A stretch of DNA of 64,000 bases from an uncultured Prevotellaceae bacterium (GTDB lineage Bacteria; Bacteroidota; Bacteroidia; Bacteroidales; Bacteroidaceae). Below, in pieces: positions 9,320 through 18,285 of this stretch. Both the position numbers and the translations under genes were made by a program. Position 1 is the stretch's first letter; every line of letters begins with the position of its first letter. The stretch is from positions 1 through 64,000 of the forward strand of contig OMXV01000003.1 of the NCBI GenBank assembly GCA_900315075.1. Direction: 5' to 3'. Below the pieces are notes generated by a model. The model was not told the DNA's origin and made no database searches. It was given only the letters and a program-made list of their open reading frames with translations.

Positions 9320-9411
9320 TAAATTGGCGTTTTTTTTGCTTATTTCGTTTCAAATTGACATTATTTTAGCATATTTGAAGAAAGCGACTGTTTTTTCACC
9401 AATTTATGGGA

Positions 9412-10515
9412 CTATTTTAAAAAATTGCGGATACGTTCCAACGGAATACCGAAATTGAAGTTATCGCTGCCTGCGAGTTTAGCGAAATTCACAGCCACCA
9501 CGTTGCCATCCTCATTAATTACCGGACTACCGCTCGACCCTTGTACTGTTGGAATGCTATAGAGCAAACGGTCGCCATCTGGAGTCTGTGTAACCTTTCC
9601 ACTGGTCATTTGCACACTAATACCCTTCTGAGTATTTGCCAGGGCTAAGCCAGCATTATATCCAATCATATACAGTTGCTGGTCTATCTTTACTTTCCCT
9701 TCATCAGCATATCCAGTAAAATACTCTTTGTTGCCCTCACCGGCGAATTTAAAAACATACGCATCATTGGGCGTTGTCTTACTTTCCAACTGAAGTAAAG
9801 CTAAATCGGTACCCTCATCTTGTGCTATTTTCAGAATACGGCATGGATTCTTCTTCAAGAAGTCATCTGGACTATTTACTTTCTCGCCATCATACGAAAT
9901 GCCGATCTCACATACAGGATTTACCTCGATATCACTCAAGTCGGTGTTCTGAAGATATCGAGCACGTGCCACTACTTCTTCATACATCCTCTGCAATTCC
10001 CGTTGCTGTGCAACAATTTTCGACAACATGGCCTGGTCGCCAGCCACGACGTTACCATAGAAGTCGTATTCCATATACTGGAACTTCTGCGCCTCGAGCA
10101 TATCGTATTTCGACTTTATTTGCCTTGCCAATATGCCACATTGCATGAGTGAACTCTGAACAAGTTGACACAAGTTGGCTTGCAGTTGTTGCACATTCAC
10201 GTCTGTGATAGCTACATGACGGTTGGTAATAAACTTGCCATCATCGCTGATAAAAAAACCTGTTCCATTGAGCATCGAGGCATTTTGTCTTGCCTCTGCC
10301 TCATTGGTGGTAAAACCCTGCATGTTGCCATTCTGGTCCATTCCTGTAAAATACAAGCATTGGCCGTCGGGCATCTTTATTTCATAATAGAATTTATTGA
10401 GCACCAACACAACTCCACCTTTCTGCTCTTCAAAAATCTCATCTGCAGTTTTTTTGCCACAGGAGCCAAGTATGAGAATGGATATTAATACGAATAGATA
10501 ATTAATTCTCTGCAT
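9412..10515 (-). CDS. Trypsin-like serine protease lipoprotein with a helical insertion
   Basis: Predicted envelope-anchored serine protease of the trypsin/DegP fold. The signal peptide ends in a lipobox (ILGSC, Cys19). The catalytic triad is readable as His100 (TNRHVA), Asp237 (GTDLALL) and Ser328 (GSSGSP). Between His and Asp, where usual proteases have about 30-50 residues, there are about 135, including a charged helical stretch (about 105-190; AQQRELQRMYEEVVARARYL) that could form a coiled coil. The ATG at 10515 is preferred over an upstream in-frame TTG at 10524. No PDZ domain follows, so it is not a complete DegP/HtrA. Substrate unknown. It is transcribed alone and ends about 90 bases from the leu promoter. 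Confidence 0.8.
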   Translation of the reverse strand: MQRINYLFVLISILILGSCGKKTADEIFEEQKGGVVLVLNKFYYEIKMPDGQCLYFTGMDQNGNMQGFTTNEAEARQNASMLNGTGFFISDDGKFITNRHVAITDVNVQQLQANLCQLVQSSLMQCGILARQIKSKYDMLEAQKFQYMEYDFYGNVVAGDQAMLSKIVAQQRELQRMYEEVVARARYLQNTDLSDIEVNPVCEIGISYDGEKVNSPDDFLKKNPCRILKIAQDEGTDLALLQLESKTTPNDAYVFKFAGEGNKEYFTGYADEGKVKIDQQLYMIGYNAGLALANTQKGISVQMTSGKVTQTPDGDRLLYSIPTVQGSSGSPVINEDGNVVAVNFAKLAGSDNFNFGIPLERIRNFLK

Positions 10516-10675
10516 TTTTGACAATAGGTTTTTATATTACAGTGATTATATTTGATATGGATAAACAATCAGGCTATCTGCTTTAATTCTTTATACACAT
10601 TGCAATTTCCATGCCAAAAATGAGGAATATCACAAGTGCGAATGCGCAGCGCGCCATACTTGTTACAAATCGTTG

Positions 10676-10683
10676 CAAAAGTA
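10676..10683 (-). promoter_or_regulatory. Possible -7 box for the protease gene in the 317-base divergent gap
   Basis: The gap 10516-10832 separates divergent genes. On the minus strand TACTTTTG at 10683-10676 fits TAnnTTTG, but no -33 TTTG is found at the expected spacing. The rest of the gap is AT-rich with long A/T runs (10707-10770), and no convincing short gene or hairpin was seen. Confidence 0.35.
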
Positions 10684-10787
10684 CACCACGATGATGAAAT
10701 ATGGATTTTTTTTGTCTTTTTTTAGTACAGATTGGCAGTATGAAAGAAAAAAATGTGTTTTTTTTTCTTCTTATCGCAATAAAACGT

Positions 10788-10795
10788 TAATTTTG
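10788..10795 (+). promoter_or_regulatory. -7 box for glmS
   Basis: TAATTTTG, matching TAnnTTTG, lies 37 bases upstream of the glmS start. No TTTG is present at the -33 position; a T-rich tract (10758-10772) occupies that area. Confidence 0.5.
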
Positions 10796-10832
10796 TATGT
10801 TTAAAGAGCGTGAAATCTAAAATAATTAAAAT

Positions 10833-12689
10833 ATGTGTGGAATCGTTGGTTATATAGGCAAGCGTAATGCCTATCCTATTTTAATACAAGGTTTGAAACG
10901 TCTGGAATATCGTGGCTATGACTCAGCGGGTGTGGCTATCATCAATTCTACGAATCATTTGAACGTATATAAGGAAAAAGGCAAAGTTTCGAACTTGGAG
11001 GAATATGTCACTTCACACGACACTTCGGGCACTGTGGGCATTGCTCATACCCGATGGGCAACACATGGTGAACCTTCATCGGTCAATGCCCACCCTCATC
11101 TTTCAGAAAGCGGCCGTTTCGCATTGGTGCACAATGGCATCATAGAGAATTATGCAAGCATCAAAGAATACCTTATCGGCAAAGGCTATCATTTCAAGAG
11201 TAGTACGGATACAGAGGTGCTCATTCAGTTGATAGAATTTGTGCAGCAGCGTTTCCATTTAGATTTAGGATTGGCTGTGCTCTATGCTCTCCGTCGTGTG
11301 GTAGGTGCATACGCTATTGTCGTGCTCGACCGCGAGCATCCCGAAGAACTGATCTGCGCCCGCAAAAGTAGCCCATTGGTGATAGGTATCGGTGACAACG
11401 AACAGGAATATTTCTTAGCTTCTGATGCCCTTCCAATTGTAGGCTACACCAAACATCTTGTTTATTTAAACGATGAGGAAGTGGCTGTCATTCGTTGTGG
11501 TGAGAAGATAGACATCAAGAACCTGTCGGATGCCCACAAACAAATAGCCCCCAATGTCCAAGATGTAGATATAGACCTTGACAAATTGGAGAAAGGTGGT
11601 TTTCCACACTATATGCTCAAGGAAATTTTTGAGCAGCCGCGCTGTATCGCCGACTGTATGCGCGGTCGTCTGCTGCAGAATGAGCATAAGATTGTCCTCA
11701 GTACTATCAACCTGCACCGTGATCAGTTGTTGAAAGCTGGACGCTTCATCATTGTAGCCTGTGGCACTTCCTGGCATGCCGGTCTGATAGGCAAGCAATT
11801 GATAGAAGAATTCTGCAAAGTACCAGTGGAAGTGGAATATGCAAGCGAATTTCGTTACCGCAACCCTGTAATTCTGCCCACGGATATAGTCATCGCAATA
11901 TCACAAAGTGGTGAGACAGCCGACACTTTGGCTGCATTTAACTTGGCCAAAGAGAACGGCGCCTTATGTTTTGGCATTGTCAATGCAGTCGGTTCCAGCA
12001 TCGCCCGTGCCTCCGACACAGGCATCTACATTCACGTAGGTCCTGAAATCGGCGTTGCCAGTACAAAGGCTTTTACAGGACAAGTGACCGTATTGACACT
12101 TTTCGCTTTAGCGTTAGGATATGAAAGAGGTGTGCTATCTCGAAAGGTATATGAAGAGAATATCGACGAACTGGCACGCATACCTTCAAAGATTGACCAA
12201 ATTTTAAAACAAAATGACACCATACGCGACATCGCTCGTACACTGACCTATGCCCGAAATACCCTTTACATGGGACGTGGCATGAACTATCCAGTGGCGT
12301 TGGAGGGTGCCTTGAAACTCAAGGAAATCAGTTACATCCACGCCGAGGGCTACCCAGCTGCTGAGATGAAACATGGCCCTATCGCCTTAATTGACGAGAA
12401 TATGCCAGTGGTGTTTATTGCCACTCACCATCAACTATACAAAAAAATCATCAGCAATATACAAGAGGTAATAGCCCGTAATGGAAGAATTATTGCTATT
12501 GTCACCGAGGGCGACAAAGAGGTGAAAGAACTCGCCTCGTTTGTCATCGAAATTCCAGAGACCATCGGTACCCTCGCCCCATTGCTCTCTGTCATACCAC
12601 TACAACTGATAGCTTATCATGTGGCCGTTGTCAAAGGTCTTAATGTAGATATGCCACGTAATTTGGCAAAGAGTGTTACTGTAGAATAA
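10833..12689 (+). CDS. glmS: Glutamine--fructose-6-phosphate aminotransferase (isomerizing)
   Basis: Makes glucosamine 6-phosphate from fructose 6-phosphate and glutamine, the entry to peptidoglycan and lipopolysaccharide amino sugars. The 618-residue length is standard. The N-terminal glutaminase domain starts with the catalytic Cys2 (MCGIVGYIG), which fixes the start codon; TRWATHGEPSSVNAHPH and HNGIIENY follow. Two SIS domains follow (SQSGETADTLAAF and ALKLKEISYIHAEGYPAAEM), and the protein ends with PRNLAKSVTVE, the usual C-terminus that closes the active site. No glmS ribozyme was seen in the upstream gap, as expected outside Firmicutes. The methyltransferase gene follows after 17 bases. 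Confidence 0.98.
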   Translation: MCGIVGYIGKRNAYPILIQGLKRLEYRGYDSAGVAIINSTNHLNVYKEKGKVSNLEEYVTSHDTSGTVGIAHTRWATHGEPSSVNAHPHLSESGRFALVHNGIIENYASIKEYLIGKGYHFKSSTDTEVLIQLIEFVQQRFHLDLGLAVLYALRRVVGAYAIVVLDREHPEELICARKSSPLVIGIGDNEQEYFLASDALPIVGYTKHLVYLNDEEVAVIRCGEKIDIKNLSDAHKQIAPNVQDVDIDLDKLEKGGFPHYMLKEIFEQPRCIADCMRGRLLQNEHKIVLSTINLHRDQLLKAGRFIIVACGTSWHAGLIGKQLIEEFCKVPVEVEYASEFRYRNPVILPTDIVIAISQSGETADTLAAFNLAKENGALCFGIVNAVGSSIARASDTGIYIHVGPEIGVASTKAFTGQVTVLTLFALALGYERGVLSRKVYEENIDELARIPSKIDQILKQNDTIRDIARTLTYARNTLYMGRGMNYPVALEGALKLKEISYIHAEGYPAAEMKHGPIALIDENMPVVFIATHHQLYKKIISNIQEVIARNGRIIAIVTEGDKEVKELASFVIEIPETIGTLAPLLSVIPLQLIAYHVAVVKGLNVDMPRNLAKSVTVE

Positions 12690-12706
12690 TTCTAAATAAG
12701 ATAATC

Positions 12707-13501
12707 ATGCCACTGATAGAGATTTCTTCTCTCACGGAGACAGGTGTAGAGGTGTTTAGCACTCTCACTGAGGCACAACTTCGCAATAGGGTTGAGCCAG
12801 AGAAAGGGATTTTCATTACAGAGAGTCCCAAAGTAATCCATGTGGCATTGAATGCGGGTTACGAACCGCTTTCGTTGCTTTGCGAGCGACGACATATCAC
12901 TGGTGATGCCGCCGACATCATTCGAAGATGTGGCGACATACCTGTATATACTGGCAACCGCGAATTACTTGCCCAACTCACAGGCTACACACTCACTCGT
13001 GGTGTGTTGTGTGCTATGCGCCGCCCTACTCCAAAAAGTGTGGAAGAAGTGTGTCGAGATGCACGACGTGTGGTGGTAATTCATGGGGTGGTAGATACCA
13101 CCAACATCGGTGCTATTTTCCGTTCTGCGGCTGCATTGGGCATCAATGCAGTATTGTTGACAACCGACTCCTGCGATCCTCTGAACCGTCGTGCCGTACG
13201 GGTATCTATGGGTTCGGTGTTTTTGGTGCCATGGACATGGGTTGACCGAGATCTGAGTGCTCTTCAAAAAATGGGATTCAAAACTGTCGCAATGGCCCTG
13301 ACAGATAATTCCATCAGCATCGATTCGCCTTTACTCAAGTCAGCAGACCGCTTAGCCATAGTCATGGGTACAGAGGGCGATGGTCTGCCTCATGAAGTGA
13401 TTGCCCAATGCGACTTTACAGCTCGAATCCCCATGTCGCACAACGTAGATTCCTTGAACGTAGCCGCTGCCGCTGCCGTTGCATTCTGGGAATTAAGATA
13501 G
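12707..13501 (+). CDS. TrmH/SpoU-family RNA 2'-O-methyltransferase
   Basis: S-adenosylmethionine-dependent ribose methyltransferase of the SPOUT knot class, acting on rRNA or tRNA. The N-terminal substrate-binding domain (about 1-95) is followed by the knot domain with its three signatures: VVDTTNIGAIFRSAAALG (about 126-143), VMGTEGDGLPHEV (about 222-234) and IPMSHNVDSLNVAAAAAV (about 243-260). Length 264 is typical for the RlmB/TsnR-like subgroup, but the target nucleotide cannot be told from the sequence. It is probably co-transcribed with glmS (17-base gap). Confidence 0.9.
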   Translation: MPLIEISSLTETGVEVFSTLTEAQLRNRVEPEKGIFITESPKVIHVALNAGYEPLSLLCERRHITGDAADIIRRCGDIPVYTGNRELLAQLTGYTLTRGVLCAMRRPTPKSVEEVCRDARRVVVIHGVVDTTNIGAIFRSAAALGINAVLLTTDSCDPLNRRAVRVSMGSVFLVPWTWVDRDLSALQKMGFKTVAMALTDNSISIDSPLLKSADRLAIVMGTEGDGLPHEVIAQCDFTARIPMSHNVDSLNVAAAAAVAFWELR

Positions 13502-13547
13502 GCCTTAGAAAATAAGGCTCTACACGATAGTAAATCTTTCTCCGTAT

Positions 13548-13606
13548 GCAACGGCTCTGCCGTTGCCTTCTAACAACTAAAAACTAAAAACTAACAACTA
13601 AAAAAA
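13548..13606 (+). repeat. Hairpin followed by an AACTAAAA-type repeat tract
   Basis: GCAACGGC (13548-13555) pairs perfectly with GCCGTTGC (13559-13566) around TCT. There is no T-run after it, so it is at best a weak terminator. It is followed by a run of 7-8 base units (CTAACAACTAAAAACTAAAA, 13570-13589, continuing to about 13605) similar to other gaps in this window. The sulfatase gene begins 8 bases later. Confidence 0.55.
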
Positions 13607-13613
13607 CACCCAC

Positions 13614-15017
13614 ATGCCTCCTTCAAAAGAAATGCTAATGGCCATTGGCGCATTGCTCAGTCAGCAAGCCACGGCAGACGATGGTAAGCCCAAAGCCACT
13701 CCCGAACATCCGAACATCATCTTCATTCTTGCCGACGATATGGGCTATGGAGACCTAGCTTGTTATGGCAATAAATATATCCAGACTCCCAATATCGACC
13801 GCTTAGCTGCTACAGGCACACGTTTCAGTCAGGCATACGCCGGTAGTGGTATCAGTTCTCCCTCACGTTGTTCGCTGATGACAGGTAAGAACAGTGGCAA
13901 TGCGCGTATTCGCGACAATTTTTGCTATGCCGGTGGCATCGAAGGATTGAAAATTTCCCCAAGAGGCGACACTACAATTGTTCGACGTGCTAACCTTTTG
14001 CCCCAAGATACCACCATAGCCACCGTGCTTGGTGCTGCAGGTTATCGCACCTGTCTGGTCAACAAGTGGCATCTCGACGGCTATGACCCAGGGTCGTCTC
14101 CCAATCATCGTGGTTTCGACGAATTTTATGGCTGGACTATCTCAACCGTCCATAGCAATTCCCCCTATTATTATCCCTACTACCGCTTCGACAATGATGT
14201 GCTCACCCATATCGATGCCAACGAGCATGATGCCCATGTGCGACACAATACGGAAATTTCCACTGATGATGCTATTGCGTTCATCCACCGCAACAAAGAT
14301 AATGCGTTTTTCCTGTATTTAGCTTATGATGCGCCACATGAGCCGTATATCATCGACAACACCTCATGGTATGACGACTACGATAATTGGGATATGGACA
14401 CCAAGCGGTATGCTGCACTTGTCACACATATGGATGCCAATATAGGCCGCCTCTTGGGAACGCTTGACAATTTAGGATTGCGAGAGAACACACTGGTAAT
14501 ATTTGCCTCTGACAATGGTGCTGCTGTTATGGCACCAATCAAGGAACTTAATTGCGGTGCCGGACTGAAAGGACGTAAAGGCCAACTCTATGAAGGAGGC
14601 ATCAAAGTGCCACTCATCGTCAATCAACCAGGGCGGGTGCCTGTCAGAAATATTCCCAACCTCGTTTATTTTGCCGATTTCATGCCTACACTTGCTGCCA
14701 TTACAGGACAAAGGCCACCCCTTCCAGCAAACATTGACGGTATGGACATATCTCCACTTTTCTATGGCGAGAATGCTGATACCGACCACCGCTACCTGTA
14801 TTGGGAATTTCCTGGCAAGCAGCGCGCCCTGCGACATGGTGAATGGAAATGCGTCACTGTAAAAAAGGATGCGCCATTGGAACTGTACAATATTCAGGAA
14901 GATCCCAATGAGCAGCATAACCTCGCCAACGAATATCCCGGGAAAGTGAAAGAAATGGATAAAATCATGAAGCAGATGCACAAACCCTCTGTCAATTATC
15001 CATTGCCAGGAGAATAA
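13614..15017 (+). CDS. Exported sulfatase, serine-type
   Basis: Arylsulfatase/N-acetylhexosamine-6-sulfatase-like enzyme of the alkaline phosphatase superfamily, 467 residues, that removes sulfate from glycans. Metal-binding Asp residues lie in ILADDMGYGDLACYG. The modification motif is SSPSR (Ser81-Arg85) followed by CSLMTGK, so Ser81 would be turned into formylglycine by an anaerobic maturase, which is not encoded here. Further family motifs: NKWHLDG, YDAPHEPY, FASDNGA and GLKGRKGQLYEGGIKVPL. The N-terminus (MPPSKEMLMAIGALLSQQAT, then ADD) could be a short signal peptide. No SusCD pair or glycosidase is adjacent, so the substrate is not indicated. A strong terminator follows. Confidence 0.9.
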   Translation: MPPSKEMLMAIGALLSQQATADDGKPKATPEHPNIIFILADDMGYGDLACYGNKYIQTPNIDRLAATGTRFSQAYAGSGISSPSRCSLMTGKNSGNARIRDNFCYAGGIEGLKISPRGDTTIVRRANLLPQDTTIATVLGAAGYRTCLVNKWHLDGYDPGSSPNHRGFDEFYGWTISTVHSNSPYYYPYYRFDNDVLTHIDANEHDAHVRHNTEISTDDAIAFIHRNKDNAFFLYLAYDAPHEPYIIDNTSWYDDYDNWDMDTKRYAALVTHMDANIGRLLGTLDNLGLRENTLVIFASDNGAAVMAPIKELNCGAGLKGRKGQLYEGGIKVPLIVNQPGRVPVRNIPNLVYFADFMPTLAAITGQRPPLPANIDGMDISPLFYGENADTDHRYLYWEFPGKQRALRHGEWKCVTVKKDAPLELYNIQEDPNEQHNLANEYPGKVKEMDKIMKQMHKPSVNYPLPGE

Positions 15018-15064
15018 GAATGACATGATTTAAAACTTATCGTTTATATTCAATACATGGATAG

Positions 15065-15097
15065 AGCATTCAGGATGCAAATCTTGAATGCTTTTTT
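15065..15097 (+). terminator. Rho-independent terminator after the sulfatase gene
   Basis: AGCATTCA (15065-15072) pairs with TGAATGCT (15085-15092). The stem extends through a G-T pair and three more pairs to a GCAA tetraloop, followed by six T residues (15092-15097). Confidence 0.9.
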
Positions 15098-15107
15098 GTT
15101 GAAATAG

Positions 15108-15138
15108 TTTGCTATTTGCAAGACTTTTATTAATTTTG
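15108..15138 (+). promoter_or_regulatory. Promoter of the cation efflux gene
   Basis: TTTG (15108-15111), 19 bases, then TAATTTTG (15131-15138): both elements of the Bacteroidetes consensus at the right spacing. The start codon is at 15161, so the leader would be about 15 bases. Confidence 0.85.
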
Positions 15139-15160
15139 CCGATATTAAATATCTACTATT

Positions 15161-16063
15161 ATGAGCAAAGATAAATCGGGAGTGATTTTTCGAACGACAC
15201 TTCGCAGCGCCGTCATCAATATATTGCTGACAATCTTTAAGTATGTGGCAGGATTCTTAGGACATTCGGCCGCCATGATTGCCGATGCAACCCATTCGTT
15301 GTCGGACTTAATTACAGATGTCATTGTGCTGGTTTTCAGTAAGTTGAAAATCAAAGGAAAAGATACTCGACACGACTATGGACGTGGAAAGATAGAAACA
15401 TTGATAACAGTCATCGTAGGGTTCATCATATTGGCAATTGGCATTTCAGTATGTTATCATGGTATTGCCAAGATAGTAAGATATGCTCAAGGAGAAGCCA
15501 TCGAACAGCCAGGTTATATTGCTCTCATAGCTGCCATTATCAGCATGGTCATTAAAGAATGGGCATTCCGTTTTACACTGCGCACTGCACAAAAAACAAA
15601 AACCATCGCCGTCACTTCAAACGCCTGGCAGCACCGCTCAGATGCCTTCTCTTCGTTTGTCACCGCCGTTTGTATCGCATGTGCAATCTTCCTAAATGAA
15701 AAATGGCGCGTGCTTGATGTGGTGGCAGTCATTTTGGTGGGTCTGTTTATTGCTCGTGAAGCCATTCACCTGATTATAGATGCCTCAAATATATTGTTAG
15801 ATAAGAGTCTCCCCGATGAGACAGAGGCTTTGATTGCAAAACTATCAATGGAGGAAGAAGGTGTCAACGGTGTGCGTAACGTACTTACCCGTCAATTAGG
15901 TCGCGATATGGCCATCGAGGTCTATGTCACCATGTCGGGTGACGACACTGTGCAAAATGCATACAAGCGTACACTTGGCATCGAGAAACGCCTCAAAGCA
16001 CAATTTGGTGAAGATGCCTATGTGAATGTACACATCGAACCAACAGAAAACGAAGAACAATAA
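15161..16063 (+). CDS. Cation diffusion facilitator (CDF) family efflux transporter
   Basis: Inner-membrane divalent metal (Zn/Co/Cd/Fe type)/proton antiporter of 300 residues. The membrane domain of about six helices contains the two metal-site signatures: MIADATHSLSDLITDV in helix 2 (about 39-54) and NAWQHRSDAFSSF near helix 5 (about 152-164). The cytoplasmic C-terminal domain (about 220-300), with the fold of a metallochaperone, ends in a histidine-containing VNVHIEPTENEEQ. Metal specificity cannot be assigned. The gene has its own promoter, and the alpha-galactosidase gene follows after 23 bases. Confidence 0.93.
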   Translation: MSKDKSGVIFRTTLRSAVINILLTIFKYVAGFLGHSAAMIADATHSLSDLITDVIVLVFSKLKIKGKDTRHDYGRGKIETLITVIVGFIILAIGISVCYHGIAKIVRYAQGEAIEQPGYIALIAAIISMVIKEWAFRFTLRTAQKTKTIAVTSNAWQHRSDAFSSFVTAVCIACAIFLNEKWRVLDVVAVILVGLFIAREAIHLIIDASNILLDKSLPDETEALIAKLSMEEEGVNGVRNVLTRQLGRDMAIEVYVTMSGDDTVQNAYKRTLGIEKRLKAQFGEDAYVNVHIEPTENEEQ

Positions 16064-16086
16064 CGATAACACCTAAAAGACCTAAC

Positions 16087-18270
16087 ATGAGAAAAATTAT
16101 TATGGCATTGCTTACACTGGTATCTTTGACTATCAGTGCCCAAGTATCATTGCACACTCCCAAAATGACATTGGTGCTGAATGCAGAAAATGGCAAGGCG
16201 CCCCAATATGTGTATTTCGGCTCGCGCCTGAGTAATTCTGATCTCAACCGACTGCAATTTCCTACCGGTGGACGTATGGATGCCTATCCCGCCTACGGAA
16301 TGAATTGCATGGCAGAAGCAGCCCTGGCATTACGCCACGCCGACGGCAATATGTCAACCGAGCTTTACACCACTGGCATTGACACTCAGAAAGATGGCAA
16401 CTCTGAAACCGTCACTATTCATCTGAAAGATCCTAAATACCCCATCACTGTAGATCTCCATTATCGTGCTTATAGCGATGTGGATATGATAGAGACCTGG
16501 ACAGACATCACTAATAATGAGAAATCCCCTGTAACGCTGACCACCTTTGCATCTGGTATGCTCCCTATCCGTCGGGGCGATGTCTGGGCAACACATCTTT
16601 CCGGTTCATGGGGCAATGAAGCTCGTGTTACCGAAGAACCTCTGGAGCCAGGACAATTGATTGTGAAGAACAAAGACGGGGTTCGCAATGCACACACCGA
16701 CCATGCTGAAATGATGTTTTCACTCGATGGCAAAGGACGTGAGAATGAAGGCGACGTGATAGGTGCCGCTCTCTGTTATTCCGGTAATTATCGTCTGAAA
16801 GTTGAGACCGACGATACAGAATACCATTATCTTTTTGCCGGTATCAACGAAGACAACTCAGAATACCATCTCAAAAAAGGCGAAACCTTTACCACTCCAC
16901 CACTCGCCCTAACCTATAGCACAGAGGGACTGAGTGGTGTATCCCGTAATTTTCACAAATGGGGCCGTAAATACAAACTGATGCATGGCGATAAAGAGCG
17001 CAAAATATTGCTGAACAGTTGGGAAGGTGTTTATTTTGACATCAACCAAGAGGGTATGGACCAGATGATGGCCGACATTGCCAGCATGGGGGGAGAACTG
17101 TTCGTCATGGACGACGGATGGTTCGGTGACAAATACCCCCGCAAAACCGACAATTCATCCTTGGGTGACTGGGTGGTAGATACAAACAAATTACCAGAGG
17201 GCATTGAGGGACTGCTGCGTGATGCCAAGAAAAACGGTGTAAAATTCGGTATCTGGATAGAACCAGAGATGAGCAATACTGTAAGCGAACTATACGAGAA
17301 ACATCCCGACTGGATTATTAAGCCCGCCAACCGCGATGCTGTCTTGGGGCGTGGTGGCACACAGGTAGTTCTTGACTTAAGCAATCCCAAAGTTCAGGAC
17401 TTCGTCTTCAGCATCGTGGACAATCTACTGTCGAAATATCCTGAAATCGACTACATCAAATGGGATGCAAATATGGCAATTGCCAACCATGGCAGCCAAT
17501 ATTTGAAAATGCAAGATCAGAGCCATCTCTATATTGAATACCACCGTGGATTTGAGAAAGTATGCCAACGTGTACGTGAAAAATATCCCGACGTGACCAT
17601 CCAGGCATGCGCCAGCGGTGGTGGACGTGCCAACTGGGGTGTCCTACCCTATTTTGATGAATTCTGGGTGAGTGACAACACCGATGCTCTCCAGCGCATC
17701 TATATGCAATGGGGCACTAGCTATTTCTTCCCATCCATCGCCATGGCATGCCATATAAGCGCAGTTCCCAACCATACCGTTTTCCGTACTACAGCATTGA
17801 AATACCGTATCGATGTGGCCATGAGCGGACGTCTTGGCATGGAAATACAACCCAAGAATATGACCGACGAAGAGAAAGCACTCTGCCGAAAGGCCATCAG
17901 CGAATACAAGCAGATACGTCCTATTGTGCAGTTTGGTGACATTTATCGCTTGGTGTCACCTTATGACCATAAAGGATTAGCGTCGATGATGTATGTGACC
18001 GAGAGAAAAGACAAGGCTGTGTTCTATTGGTGGAAGACAGAGACGATGCAAAATCAGCACCTGCCAAGGGTGAAAATGGCGGGACTTGATCCCACACGCA
18101 CCTATACGATACATGAACTCAATCGTATAGACGTGAGACCCCTCGAATTCGAAGGAAAGAGTTTCAGCGGCTCATATCTGATGAACCACGGACTGGAAAT
18201 TCCATACAACAACGATGTGGAATGGAACAAGAAGAATGAGTGGAGCAGCCGTGTGCTTTTGCTGGAATAA
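16087..18270 (+). CDS. Exported alpha-galactosidase, glycoside hydrolase family 36
   Basis: Removes terminal alpha-galactose from oligosaccharides such as raffinose-type sugars or galactomannan. The 727-residue protein has a signal peptide (MRKIIMALLTLVSLTISA, then Q), an N-terminal beta-sandwich domain (to about 290), a TIM barrel and a C-terminal beta domain. Catalytic residues by family comparison: nucleophile Asp460 in YIKWDAN and acid/base Asp530 in FWVSDNTDAL. Other family motifs are WEGVYFDI, DDGWFG, KFGIWIEPEM and CASGGGRANWGVLPYFDEFW. The exported location suggests periplasmic or surface action. No transporter or regulator of a polysaccharide locus is nearby; downstream is the HPPK gene (15-base gap). 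Confidence 0.94.
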   Translation: MRKIIMALLTLVSLTISAQVSLHTPKMTLVLNAENGKAPQYVYFGSRLSNSDLNRLQFPTGGRMDAYPAYGMNCMAEAALALRHADGNMSTELYTTGIDTQKDGNSETVTIHLKDPKYPITVDLHYRAYSDVDMIETWTDITNNEKSPVTLTTFASGMLPIRRGDVWATHLSGSWGNEARVTEEPLEPGQLIVKNKDGVRNAHTDHAEMMFSLDGKGRENEGDVIGAALCYSGNYRLKVETDDTEYHYLFAGINEDNSEYHLKKGETFTTPPLALTYSTEGLSGVSRNFHKWGRKYKLMHGDKERKILLNSWEGVYFDINQEGMDQMMADIASMGGELFVMDDGWFGDKYPRKTDNSSLGDWVVDTNKLPEGIEGLLRDAKKNGVKFGIWIEPEMSNTVSELYEKHPDWIIKPANRDAVLGRGGTQVVLDLSNPKVQDFVFSIVDNLLSKYPEIDYIKWDANMAIANHGSQYLKMQDQSHLYIEYHRGFEKVCQRVREKYPDVTIQACASGGGRANWGVLPYFDEFWVSDNTDALQRIYMQWGTSYFFPSIAMACHISAVPNHTVFRTTALKYRIDVAMSGRLGMEIQPKNMTDEEKALCRKAISEYKQIRPIVQFGDIYRLVSPYDHKGLASMMYVTERKDKAVFYWWKTETMQNQHLPRVKMAGLDPTRTYTIHELNRIDVRPLEFEGKSFSGSYLMNHGLEIPYNNDVEWNKKNEWSSRVLLLE

Positions 18271-18285
18271 AAAAGCAGCACAACC

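Noticed and set aside
13502-13518. GCCTTA/TAAGGC hairpin just after the methyltransferase gene
   Set aside because: Only 6 bp with no T-run; not a convincing terminator.
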